A stretch of DNA of 28,360 bases, from contig JALTFB010000023.1 in assembly GCA_027007615.1 (NCBI GenBank), forward strand, positions 1 through 28,360, given 5' to 3'. Shown in pieces: positions 7,263 through 15,043 of the stretch (positions are counted from its first letter, which is position 1; the number at the start of each line of letters is the position of its first letter). Under the pieces are notes generated by a model. That model did not search any database. It was not told the origin of the DNA and saw only the letters and a list, made by a program, of their open reading frames with translations. The stretch comes from Candidatus Shapirobacteria bacterium (lineage in GTDB: Bacteria > Patescibacteriota > Microgenomatia > UBA12405 > UBA6130). Made by a program: the position numbers and the translations under genes.

Positions 7263-8450
7263 TTAGTTTGGCTGATAAGACCCGGCGGAGGTAATTTGAT
7301 AACGGCTGTAATGTTCGCTTAATTTCATATTGGCACTATACCAGGGATCATTTATCAAATAATCTCCACCCGACAATTTCTGTTTCAGAACGACAAAATG
7401 GCCATCCGCGGTCCCTAAATTAAGATGGACAATAACTGGGCGGCCGGCGCTTAACTCCTGGTCTATGAAGCTGAAATCCGCCCCATGACGCACTAAATGA
7501 TAGCCCGGCGGAGACGGCCAAGGCAAAAGCATATAGGCGGTGTTGGAGAAAAAATAAGCAACATTGCCGGCAATATCGGCTGGAGTTTTATGAAAGCCGT
7601 ATTTTGTAAAAACCATCGCCACATCAGTCAATAAACAACCGACCTCCCAGATACGCATATCCGAAGCGCTGATAAACTGCCCTCCCCAACGGTTGTCGCG
7701 CTGGTTGTAATACCAGCCGTCGGGACTTGGCTGCGGCGGTAAAAGGCCGCCGCCGCGATGCTCGGCAAACGACCTTAAAGCATTCAGCTGGCGAATTGCC
7801 GCCGCCAATAACGCCTGGTCGCGATGTTCAGCATCACGGGTAATTTTTAGCAGCCTTTCCTTCCCCGCCTTACTTTTTGCCAAAACAGTCTGTTGCTGGG
7901 CCAGTTGTTTTTGCAATTGGGCTAGTTTTATCTGTTTTTGTTTTTTCTCTTTTTTCTGCAAACCATAGTTCAGCCTTGTTTCCTCCAGGCTAAACATGAG
8001 GCGGCGGTCGTTATTTTGCAAGACCCGGTAATATTTGCTTAACGTTAAAAAATTGGCAATATTAAGATTGAAAAAAAATGTTTCCAGAGGATTGGCCCGC
8101 CGCAATTTATAATCGGAGACCGTCCGTGTTAAAAAAACCGCTGTAATTTTATTAAGGCTATTATCAAGAGAGTTTATTTTTCCGCCTAATTCGGCAATCT
8201 GTTCTTTAAGTAAATGGATCTCTATCTCTGTTCGCTGAACCTGCAGACGATTAAGAGTAATTTGGGAAACTAAATAATGCAGTTGAGTGTTAAGAGTTAA
8301 TTGTTTCTGGCGGTGTTGGCGAATTTGCTCTCCCAATTGCTCAATCTTTTTTTGGAGATCCGCTTGGCTTTCGGTTGCCAAAACCGGTTTAAAAAATATC
8401 GGCGCCAATACTAATAGCAACAAGAAAATTGCTGATGATTTTTTCCTCAT
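7263..8450 (-). CDS. Secreted coiled-coil C39-like peptidase, FtsX partner
   Basis: A 395-residue exported protein. Signal peptide at residues 1-25 (ending VLA). A long coiled coil covers about 27-225, with an interruption around 110-140 (a short LETFFFNLNIANFL helix). A C39-like papain-fold domain covers about 245-390 with Cys272 (EVGCLLTDVAMVF), His351 (DGHFVVL) and Asp368 (INDPW) as the expected triad. The layout matches EnvC and PcsB, which FtsX activates through their coiled coils to cut peptidoglycan, but those end in LytM or CHAP domains. The gene overlaps ftsX by four bases, strengthening the link. The substrate could be peptidoglycan peptides or a protein; the domain alone does not decide. 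Confidence 0.8.
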   Translation of the reverse strand: MRKKSSAIFLLLLVLAPIFFKPVLATESQADLQKKIEQLGEQIRQHRQKQLTLNTQLHYLVSQITLNRLQVQRTEIEIHLLKEQIAELGGKINSLDNSLNKITAVFLTRTVSDYKLRRANPLETFFFNLNIANFLTLSKYYRVLQNNDRRLMFSLEETRLNYGLQKKEKKQKQIKLAQLQKQLAQQQTVLAKSKAGKERLLKITRDAEHRDQALLAAAIRQLNALRSFAEHRGGGLLPPQPSPDGWYYNQRDNRWGGQFISASDMRIWEVGCLLTDVAMVFTKYGFHKTPADIAGNVAYFFSNTAYMLLPWPSPPGYHLVRHGADFSFIDQELSAGRPVIVHLNLGTADGHFVVLKQKLSGGDYLINDPWYSANMKLSEHYSRYQITSAGSYQPN

Positions 8451-9316
8451 TTAAGGTAGCGGCGAACAGCCAAGAAACTAGCCGCCAGCCCCACCAGCCA
8501 GGCAAAAACGAACTGGATTGCCAAAATAAGAAGAATCAGCCGCAAATCCGGCGCCGGGATGGACAGTTGGCTGAACAATGATAATATTTGGTTCCGAAAG
8601 GCGAAAACAATCGCCGTCATTCCTCCTGCTCCCAAAAAAAAGCCGATTAAATTATAGAACGCCCCCTCGAGCAAAAAGGGTATGGCAATATAACCATTGC
8701 TAGCCCCCAAAATCCGCAAGATTTCTATTTCCTGAGAAAAAAGGGCTATTTTCATCCCCACTACCACCATAACTATTACCAACGAGTAAAGAGCTAGGAA
8801 AACAAGCACTCCCAACCCAATCCACCGCAAGGTAGCGACAAAGCTAGCCAAAAAATTAACTACTTGCTTGGGGAAATAAATATCTTCAAAAAGATCTTTG
8901 TTTTGCTTCAATTTTTGCGAAACCGCTTTTAGATCTCCGGGGGTTTTGGCGGACACCTCGATAGAAGCCGGCAATACATCCGCCGTTACCATTTCCAACA
9001 ATAAAGGGTTGTCTTTGTTTAAATTTCTGTATATTTCCAGCGCCCTTTCTTTAGAGACATATTGCACTTTACGCACACCGGGGAATTGTTTTAATTCCAC
9101 CACCAGCGCCTGCACTTTTTGCTTATCAGCGGCATCTTTAACAAAAGCGCTTAGTTCCGGCCGGGATTCAAAATAACTCACTGCCGTGGAAAAAGACAAA
9201 ATTAATAACAAGAAGCTTGTGGCCGTCAAAAAAACGAAAAACGTCGCCAATATCGCCGCTAAACTCTGAAATGGGCCGCGGCGAAGATGATTCCAAACTC
9301 GGCGGGACCATCTCAT
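8447..9316 (-). CDS. ftsX: FtsX, cell-division ABC transporter-like membrane subunit
   Basis: A 289-residue membrane protein. Helix one lies at about 20-45, followed by an extracellular loop of about 110 residues (PELSAFVKDAADKQKV... to the KQVVNFLAS region), then three helices in the C-terminal half (about 160-190, 208-238, 255-285). This is the FtsX topology, in which the large loop contacts the hydrolase coiled coil. The EIEILRILGASNGYI segment before helix three is typical of FtsX. It overlaps ftsE upstream and the hydrolase gene downstream by four bases each, so the three products are likely made together. It transmits ATP hydrolysis by FtsE to the hydrolase outside the cell. Confidence 0.93.
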   Translation of the reverse strand: MRWSRRVWNHLRRGPFQSLAAILATFFVFLTATSFLLLILSFSTAVSYFESRPELSAFVKDAADKQKVQALVVELKQFPGVRKVQYVSKERALEIYRNLNKDNPLLLEMVTADVLPASIEVSAKTPGDLKAVSQKLKQNKDLFEDIYFPKQVVNFLASFVATLRWIGLGVLVFLALYSLVIVMVVVGMKIALFSQEIEILRILGASNGYIAIPFLLEGAFYNLIGFFLGAGGMTAIVFAFRNQILSLFSQLSIPAPDLRLILLILAIQFVFAWLVGLAASFLAVRRYLK

Positions 9317-9990
9317 TGATATTTCCCCTTCTTCTTGTCGCCAATGATTTTACCCTTTTCTAAAGTAATCACCCGAGTGGCGAAAGAATTGACAATGTCA
9401 ACATTGTGAGTAGCCATAATCACTGTTTTGCCCTGTTTGTTGACTTTTATCAGCAAATTCATTAATTCCCATGACGAAGCTGGATCAAGATTGCCGGTCG
9501 GCTCATCTGCCAAAAGCAAATCAGGCTTCATTGCCAAAGCCCGCGCCAAACAAACTTGTTGCAATTCTCCTCCGGAAAGTTGGGCCGGGAAAACCGCCAT
9601 TTTGTCTTCCAAATTAACTAACCTTAAAGCCTGTTCCACTTCTTGGTGGCGCTTTTTCTTTGCCGCTCCCCTTAAGGCAACCGCAACCATTACATTTTCC
9701 GCTACCGTCATTTGCGGAATTAACTTAAATTCTTGAAAAACCATGCCAATCCGCCGTCTTTTGGATAATCTTTGCTTTGTTTTCAACTGGCTTAAACGCT
9801 GGTTGTCCAACAAAATCTCTCCCTTATCCGCACGGTAATAATCAGTGATCAAACGTAAAGCCGTCGTTTTGCCGGCTCCGGAACGGCCGGTTAGGAAAAC
9901 AAATTCTCCCGGTTTAATAGTAAAGTTGACTGAATCCAGCGCCATTAATTTTCCAAATTGCTTGCTTACCTCCTTAAACTGGACTTTCAT
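9313..9990 (-). CDS. ftsE: FtsE, cell-division ATPase
   Basis: A 225-residue ABC ATPase partner of FtsX. Walker A GRSGAGKT at residues 35-42, Q-loop MVFQEFKL about 83-90, signature LSGGELQQ at 138-145, Walker B DLLLADE at 157-163 with EPTGNLDP following, and an H-loop in MATHN. The open frame begins further upstream at 10059, but the ATG at 9990 is chosen because it overlaps the preceding stop as ATGA and gives the family's normal length and N-terminus (MKVQFKEVSKQF). Residue order in the signature (GELQQ) fits FtsE. Confidence 0.94.
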   Translation of the reverse strand: MKVQFKEVSKQFGKLMALDSVNFTIKPGEFVFLTGRSGAGKTTALRLITDYYRADKGEILLDNQRLSQLKTKQRLSKRRRIGMVFQEFKLIPQMTVAENVMVAVALRGAAKKKRHQEVEQALRLVNLEDKMAVFPAQLSGGELQQVCLARALAMKPDLLLADEPTGNLDPASSWELMNLLIKVNKQGKTVIMATHNVDIVNSFATRVITLEKGKIIGDKKKGKYQ

Positions 9991-10409
9991 TTCAATACTT
10001 TTACCCTGCCGACGTCCATTAACCAAGCCACCTTCCTGGAAGAAAATGTTTCTCCCCAAATTTGAATTTTGCGGCCCACAAAATTATCCAAATCCAAAGC
10101 CGAAGACATTAAGTAAACTGTTTGCGAGGGGCCTCCTTCGCGCAACAACTTGTAGGTTCCCTCCGTGTTGGCATCATTATTTTTAGCCAGAACGCCAACT
10201 GCCTGATCTTTGAAAGCCTTGTCGTTAAGCCCGTAAATCTGGCCTGTTTTAACATTTCCCTTGGTTGCGCTCTGGATTATTTTCCCTTCTTGCCTTCCCG
10301 GTTTGGACAAATGCCAACGCGCTAAAATCCAACCGCTAGAAATTCCCAAAACAACCGCTAGAGCCAAGCCGCTCACCTGCCAATAATACCGATTACCTGC
10401 AAATCTCAT
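9987..10409 (-). CDS. Membrane-anchored OB-like protein upstream of ftsE
   Basis: A 140-residue protein with one N-terminal membrane helix (about residues 11-30) and an external domain. The C-terminal half, from about 83 (EGTYKLLREGG) to GRKIQIWGETF and WLMDVGRVKVL, has the short-strand spacing of an OB-like barrel. This is structural intuition, not a database match. It has a strong ribosome site (AAGGAGGTT) and its stop overlaps the ftsE start, so it belongs to the ftsEX unit and may act with it at the membrane. No specific family was recognised. Confidence 0.6.
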   Translation of the reverse strand: MRFAGNRYYWQVSGLALAVVLGISSGWILARWHLSKPGRQEGKIIQSATKGNVKTGQIYGLNDKAFKDQAVGVLAKNNDANTEGTYKLLREGGPSQTVYLMSSALDLDNFVGRKIQIWGETFSSRKVAWLMDVGRVKVLK

Positions 10410-10442
10410 TGATAACCTCCTTAACTATTTAACCTTTAATTC

Positions 10443-10471
10443 AGTTTATAAAAAAATTGGGCCGGTTACAA
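10443..10471 (-). promoter_or_regulatory. Promoter of the ftsEX unit
   Basis: On the minus strand, TTGTAA (10471-10466), 17 bases, TAAACT (10448-10443). The -35 contains the TAA stop of prfB. A weak hairpin (TTGGG/CCCAA with a long loop) followed by seven T lies in the spacer and could end the upstream transcript. Predicted start is near 10436, leaving a leader that holds the AAGGAGGTT site. Confidence 0.4.
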
Positions 10472-11536
10472 CTCTAGCCCCAATTCGGCTTCAATAAAAC
10501 TATCTAAATCTCCACCCAACACTGCTTCCGCCTGATTCGTTTCGCAACCCGTACGCAAATCCTTCACCATTTTATAAGGATGCAATACATAAGAACGGAT
10601 TTGGCGGCCCCAAGATGGCAGAACTTGACCTTTCAGGGCCGATTCTTCCTTTTTCCTTTTTTCCTCTTTCTTCTCCCAAAGTTTAGCGGCCAACATTTGT
10701 AAAGCTATTTTTCTGTTTTGAATTTGCGAACGCTGCGATTGGCAGCTTACAATTATTCCCGTAGGCTTATGGCGAATTCGAACCGCGGTCTCTACTTTGT
10801 TAACATTTTGGCCTCCATGGCCACCAGACCGGAACGTGGTAAGCTCCAGATCGTCATCGCTTAGGGCCACTTCGTTTGCGGACATAAAAAGGGGCAAAAC
10901 TTCTACTTTGGCAAATGATGTTTGGCGCAAATTCTGGGAATTAAAAGGAGAAATTCTTACTAAGCGGTGAACTCCCGCCTCGCGCTTTAAAAGCCCATAG
11001 GCCATTGTTCCCGAAATGCGCAACGTTGCCGATTTAATCCCCGCCTCTTCCCCGGAAATCATATCCACTACCTCCACCGGCCATTTTTTCCGTTTGGCAT
11101 AACGCATATACATTCTCTGCAACATCGCCGCCCAGTCCATCGCCTCAGTGCCTCCTTGGCCGGCATGAATCGACAATAAGGCCCCTCCGGCATCATATTT
11201 ACCCGACAAATAAGCACTCCGCTTTAGGTTATTCATCAATTCTCGCAAATCATTTATTTCTTCGCCGATTATTGCTGCCATCTCCGCATTGGAAACCATG
11301 CTTTTGGCCGCTCTTAACCGTTCTTCTATTATTCCCACTTCTGTCAACCGTTGTTGCAATGTGCCTATTTCTTGCATAATTTGGCTCGCTACCGAAGAAT
11401 CTTGCCAGAAATTAGCTTTCTTTGTTTTTATTGTTAGCTCTTTTAACCGCCGCCTTTGATCCTCAAGGTGCAAATGCTGTTTAATTTGCTCGAATTGTTG
11501 GCTAAGGGTCCGCAAATCGGTTTCTATTTTATTCAC
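10466..11536 (-). CDS. prfB: Peptide chain release factor 2
   Basis: A 356-residue class I release factor reading UAA and UGA. SPF (about residues 196-198) is the RF2-type stop-recognition tripeptide, and GGQ (about 241-243, in SGGHGGQNVNKVETAVR) is the peptidyl-tRNA hydrolysis motif. HAGQGGTEAMDWA is family-typical. The start is GTG at 11536, with GGGAGG seven bases upstream, rather than the ATG at 11563 where the frame opens. The frame is continuous with no internal UGA, so the programmed frameshift seen in many prfB genes is absent. It overlaps the small upstream gene by eight bases. Confidence 0.94.
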   Translation of the reverse strand: MNKIETDLRTLSQQFEQIKQHLHLEDQRRRLKELTIKTKKANFWQDSSVASQIMQEIGTLQQRLTEVGIIEERLRAAKSMVSNAEMAAIIGEEINDLRELMNNLKRSAYLSGKYDAGGALLSIHAGQGGTEAMDWAAMLQRMYMRYAKRKKWPVEVVDMISGEEAGIKSATLRISGTMAYGLLKREAGVHRLVRISPFNSQNLRQTSFAKVEVLPLFMSANEVALSDDDLELTTFRSGGHGGQNVNKVETAVRIRHKPTGIIVSCQSQRSQIQNRKIALQMLAAKLWEKKEEKRKKEESALKGQVLPSWGRQIRSYVLHPYKMVKDLRTGCETNQAEAVLGGDLDSFIEAELGLEL

Positions 11537-11921
11537 GATCAACCTCCCGCAACAGTTCATCACAAGCCTGGCGAATCAATTTTTTCTTTATCTGCTTTTT
11601 CGATTGATGGGGAAAACCGCTGATCTGTTGGCTTGCTTGGTCCAGCTTACGTTGGATGTCTTGCAACCACGGCTCTTGTTTATTTAATTTCCGCTGTTTG
11701 CTATCCAACCACTGGCCCACTTGCTTTTCGGTTTGTAGGCGCCATTTAGGAGGGATTACATCCAAAACTTTCTTAGCCAAAGGAGGTGTTTGGATAGATA
11801 TTTTCTCCCCTTTTACAGCACTTGACTGCTGATAGTGTGATAAAAACCAAATCGCTCCTCCCACTATACTCATAAAAATAGCCCAACGGCCAATAATTTG
11901 CCACCACTGTTTATCCCCCAC
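11529..11921 (-). CDS. Small membrane-anchored protein between secA and prfB
   Basis: A 130-residue protein from GTG at 11921, preceded by GGAGG six bases upstream. That site lies inside the last codons of secA, which it overlaps by 11 bases. The frame is open much further into secA, but that part is only a shadow of secA. One membrane helix lies at about 11-29 (WAIFMSIVGGAIWFLSHY), followed by a Lys/Gln-rich, probably helical domain with IPPKWRLQTEKQVGQWLDSKQ. No family recognised. Its position between secA and prfB could suggest a role at the translocon, but this is speculation. Confidence 0.65.
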   Translation of the reverse strand: MGDKQWWQIIGRWAIFMSIVGGAIWFLSHYQQSSAVKGEKISIQTPPLAKKVLDVIPPKWRLQTEKQVGQWLDSKQRKLNKQEPWLQDIQRKLDQASQQISGFPHQSKKQIKKKLIRQACDELLREVDRE

Positions 11922-14664
11922 GCCAATCCTCCGGCGGAGACTTTGGATAATGGCAATTTTTCCACTTCTTCCCCGAACCGCACCAACAAGGGTCATTGCG
12001 GCCAATTTTAGGACTATGGCGCACCGCTTTAACAACTGGTTGCGCCGGCTGCTCTCCCAAACCAGAGGTAGTCGCACTTTGATTTGTTTGACGTAAAGAT
12101 GCCGTTGCCAAAGATTCCAAATCCAGCACCTGATCGTGTTCTGCCACAATTGCCGGTTGAGCTTGAGGGGCGGTAAAATTTTCCAAATGGAAAAAATGGC
12201 GCAAAAAACGCCTTCGGAAACGTTCCAGCAATTGTTGGAACATCTTATAGCTTTCTCGGCGATATTCCACTAGAGGATCGCGTTGGCCATAACCCCGCAA
12301 ACGAACTCCTTCCCGCAAGCTTTCTAAAGCTGTAAGGTGGTCAACCCAAAGTTGATCTAAAGTGTAAATCAGCAAAGATTTCATTAGTTCGTTTTTAGCT
12401 TCACCCAATTCTTTTTGCTTTTGCGCAAAAGCTTGTCGGAAAATTTCCTTCAACTTAGTTTGCAAATCTGTTTGTTTAGACTTGTCCAAATGAACTTCCA
12501 AAACCTTCGGCGTTATTCCCAAAAGCTCGCCGGCTGCTGCTGACAAGCGTTGGTGATCTTGCTCTCGCAATTGCCCGGGCTGCGTCTGATTCAAAAGGTC
12601 ATTTGCTTCCTCAGCTAAAAATTTTTCTACCTCGGCGGCAAGTTTTTGGGGGTCTTTCTTAAACCAATTTAGATAATTCTGGCGGCGGCGGTAAATTACC
12701 GTCCGCTGGCGATTAACAACATCGTCAAATTCAACCAAATTTTTACGGATATCAAAATTAAAGCCTTCCACTTTCACCTGAATTTGTTCAATTACCCGGC
12801 TTACCATATGATGCGAAATAGGCACATTCTCCGGCAAATTAAAGCGCTCCATTAACGAGGCAATCTTATCGCCGCCAAAAACGCGCATCAGATCATCGTC
12901 TAGGGCGATAAAGAAAATCGACGAGCCGGGATCGCCTTGGCGGCCAGCCCGGCCTCGCAGCTGGTTATCAATCCGCCGCGCCTCATGCCGTTCGGTGCCA
13001 ACCACATGTAGTCCCCCCAGCCTCAAAACCGCTTCATGCTCTTTTTGCCACTTTTCGTATTCCCTCTCATAACTTTTGGTTTTTAGCTTTGCGCCTTGAA
13101 CCTTTTTCGGCGGTTCACCTCCTAAAATAATATCTACTCCTCGGCCAGCCATATTGGTGGCCACCGTCACCGCTTTCCGCTGGCCCGCCTGGGCAATAAT
13201 TGCCGCTTCCCTTTCATGATTTTTAGCGTTAAGCACTTGGTGGGGAATACCTTTTTTCTTTAAGAGATGGGCCACTATCTCATTCTTTTCTATCGAAGTT
13301 GTCCCTATAAGAACCGGCTGGCCCCGCCGGTAAGATTTTTCCACCTCTGCGGCAATGGCTGCGTATTTAGCGCGTTGGTTTTTAAAAACAAGGTCGGGGT
13401 GATTGCGCCGAATCATCGGACGATGGGTCGGAACTACCAAAACATCCAGATCGTAAATCTTTTTAAATTCCTCCGCTTCCGTGGCAGCCGTTCCGGTCAT
13501 GCCGGCCAAAAGCGGATACATGCGAAAATAATTTTGGAAAGTAACCGTAGCCCATGTTTTGGATTCCTGCTGAACAGTGACTCCCTCTTTTGCTTCCACC
13601 GCTTGGTGCAAACCGTCCGACCAGCGGCGGCCCGGCATCAACCGCCCCGTAAATTCATCCACAATAATTACCTGGCCGTCTTTCACCACGTAATCTTTAT
13701 CGCGATTAAACAAGGCTCTGGCTTTTAAAGCATTTTCAATATAGTGAACCGTTTCAAAATCTTGCTCATAAAGATTGCTGATGCCCAACATTCGTTCAAC
13801 TTTTCTAATTCCATACTCGGTCAACATTGCCGTCCGCTCTTTTTCATCCAAGATGAAATCTGTTTCCGGCGCTAATTTTCCCGCCAATTCGGAAAAGCGC
13901 CGGTATTTCTCGGTTGAACCGCCTGCCGGCGAGGAAATTATCAACGGCGTGCGCGCTTCATCAATCAAGGCGAAGTCAACCTCGTCCACAATGGCAAAAT
14001 GGGGCGGCCGCTGCACCATTTCCGCCAAAGATTGCGCCATATTGTCGCGCAAATAGTCAAAGCCAAATTCATTATTGGTGCCATAAGTTATGTCGGCGCT
14101 GTAAGCTTGTTGGCGACTTATCGGTTTGAGGTGGCGCAGCCTGTCATCATCGCCACCGCTATCATATCCGGGATCAAAAAGAAATGATTTTTCGGGAATA
14201 ATACAGCCCACCGAAAGCCCTAAAAAATGAAAAATGGGCGCCATCCAACCGGCATCGCGGCGAGCCAAATAATCATTTACCGTTACCAAATGGGCGCCCT
14301 TCCCTTCCAGGGCACGCAAGTAAAGGGCTAACGTTGCCGATAAAGTTTTTCCCTCGCCCGTTTTTTGTTCAGCTACTTTACCCTCAAAAAGGGCCAGCGC
14401 CGCTATTAGCTGGACATCGTAATGGCGCAAGCCTAGAACTCGCTGCGAAACTTCACGCACTACCGCAAAAGCTTCCGGCAAAATCGCCGTGATCGGTTTT
14501 TTCTTAGCCAAGTGCTCCTTGAATTCATCTGTTTTTGCCGCCAGCTGCTTATCCGACAATTTGCGCAATTGCGGCTCAAAAGAATTTATGGCCGCCACTA
14601 TCTTATTCAGCCGGCGCAATTCTTTCTTATTATAGTCAAAAAGCCCTTTGACAAAATTAAGCAT
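11911..14664 (-). CDS. secA: SecA, preprotein translocase ATPase
   Basis: A 917-residue motor that pushes unfolded proteins through SecYEG. Walker A TGEGKT at about 102-107, the DEAD-type box DEVD near 210-220 (IVDEVDFALIDEART), TNMAGRGVDI and the GRAGRQGDPG helicase motif are present in order. The C-terminus holds the zinc-binding SEC-C motif, CWC then eight residues then CH, that contacts SecB or ribosomes in other bacteria. ATG at 14664 is chosen; a TTG two codons earlier is also open. No ribosome site precedes it; instead TATAAT ends five bases upstream of the ATG. The next gene begins inside its last codons. Confidence 0.96.
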   Translation of the reverse strand: MLNFVKGLFDYNKKELRRLNKIVAAINSFEPQLRKLSDKQLAAKTDEFKEHLAKKKPITAILPEAFAVVREVSQRVLGLRHYDVQLIAALALFEGKVAEQKTGEGKTLSATLALYLRALEGKGAHLVTVNDYLARRDAGWMAPIFHFLGLSVGCIIPEKSFLFDPGYDSGGDDDRLRHLKPISRQQAYSADITYGTNNEFGFDYLRDNMAQSLAEMVQRPPHFAIVDEVDFALIDEARTPLIISSPAGGSTEKYRRFSELAGKLAPETDFILDEKERTAMLTEYGIRKVERMLGISNLYEQDFETVHYIENALKARALFNRDKDYVVKDGQVIIVDEFTGRLMPGRRWSDGLHQAVEAKEGVTVQQESKTWATVTFQNYFRMYPLLAGMTGTAATEAEEFKKIYDLDVLVVPTHRPMIRRNHPDLVFKNQRAKYAAIAAEVEKSYRRGQPVLIGTTSIEKNEIVAHLLKKKGIPHQVLNAKNHEREAAIIAQAGQRKAVTVATNMAGRGVDIILGGEPPKKVQGAKLKTKSYEREYEKWQKEHEAVLRLGGLHVVGTERHEARRIDNQLRGRAGRQGDPGSSIFFIALDDDLMRVFGGDKIASLMERFNLPENVPISHHMVSRVIEQIQVKVEGFNFDIRKNLVEFDDVVNRQRTVIYRRRQNYLNWFKKDPQKLAAEVEKFLAEEANDLLNQTQPGQLREQDHQRLSAAAGELLGITPKVLEVHLDKSKQTDLQTKLKEIFRQAFAQKQKELGEAKNELMKSLLIYTLDQLWVDHLTALESLREGVRLRGYGQRDPLVEYRRESYKMFQQLLERFRRRFLRHFFHLENFTAPQAQPAIVAEHDQVLDLESLATASLRQTNQSATTSGLGEQPAQPVVKAVRHSPKIGRNDPCWCGSGKKWKNCHYPKSPPEDWRGG

Positions 14665-14669
14665 ATTCA

Positions 14670-14675
14670 ATTATA
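14670..14675 (-). promoter_or_regulatory. -10 box of a leaderless secA promoter
   Basis: Perfect TATAAT on the minus strand, five bases (TGAAT) before the secA ATG. The matching -35 position reads AGCGGA and is poor. Transcription would start at the start codon itself. Confidence 0.45.
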
Positions 14676-14789
14676 CACTGTGCTTTCTATTCTCCGCTGG
14701 TTTAAACTACCTCAATTTCACCAGCCACCCACAGGCAGAGGTAGAACGTCGGGAAATCAAGATGGTAGAATGATAAGTATCAAAAACCC

Positions 14790-14863
14790 AAGCACCAAAT
14801 TTCAAACAAATAGTTTTGAATTTTGGTTATTTGGTATTGTTTGGGATTTGGAATTTGGTGCTT
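14790..14863. repeat. Inverted repeat with 12-base arms
   Basis: AAGCACCAAATT (14790-14801) and AATTTGGTGCTT (14852-14863) are perfect complements around an AT-rich centre made of short CAAA/TTTGG words. It is a probable dispersed intergenic repeat. No ORF supports coding here. Confidence 0.6.
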
Positions 14864-14890
14864 ATTATTATTTCTAGTTCCACTTACTTC

Positions 14891-15002
14891 GTCATGCTGA
14901 GCTTAGCTCAGCATCTTCAGCTGGGTGTCATACTAATATAGTGAATAGGCCACCCCCTGAAGATCCTGAACTTTTTGACTTCGTCAAAAAATCAGGATGA
15001 CA
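14891..15002 (-). repeat. Composite double-hairpin repeat, copy A
   Basis: Read on the minus strand: GTCATCCTGA hairpin ending TTCAGGATCTTCAG, a 36-base spacer, then CTGAAGATGCTGAG hairpin ending CTCAGCATGAC. The second hairpin has perfect 9-base arms (14894-14902 and 14906-14914); the first has a near-perfect 16-base stem around GACGAAGTC. The same architecture occurs twice at 19240-19508. Confidence 0.8.
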
Positions 15003-15043
15003 AAATACTGAGCTCCAAGTTCCAATAACCTAGTTCCTAGTTC

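Noticed and set aside
9991..10059. Upstream extension of FtsE
   Set aside because: The ATG at 9990 overlaps the previous stop as ATGA and matches the family N-terminus; the extra 23 residues are read through the preceding gene.
11537..11563. prfB start at ATG 11563
   Set aside because: The GTG at 11536 has GGGAGG at proper spacing and aligns with the RF2 N-terminus.
11922..12149. Longer form of the small membrane protein starting inside secA
   Set aside because: That part is the secA C-terminus read in another frame; GTG at 11921 has a good ribosome site.
13267..13728. 153-codon plus-strand frame inside secA
   Set aside because: Antisense shadow of a highly conserved gene.
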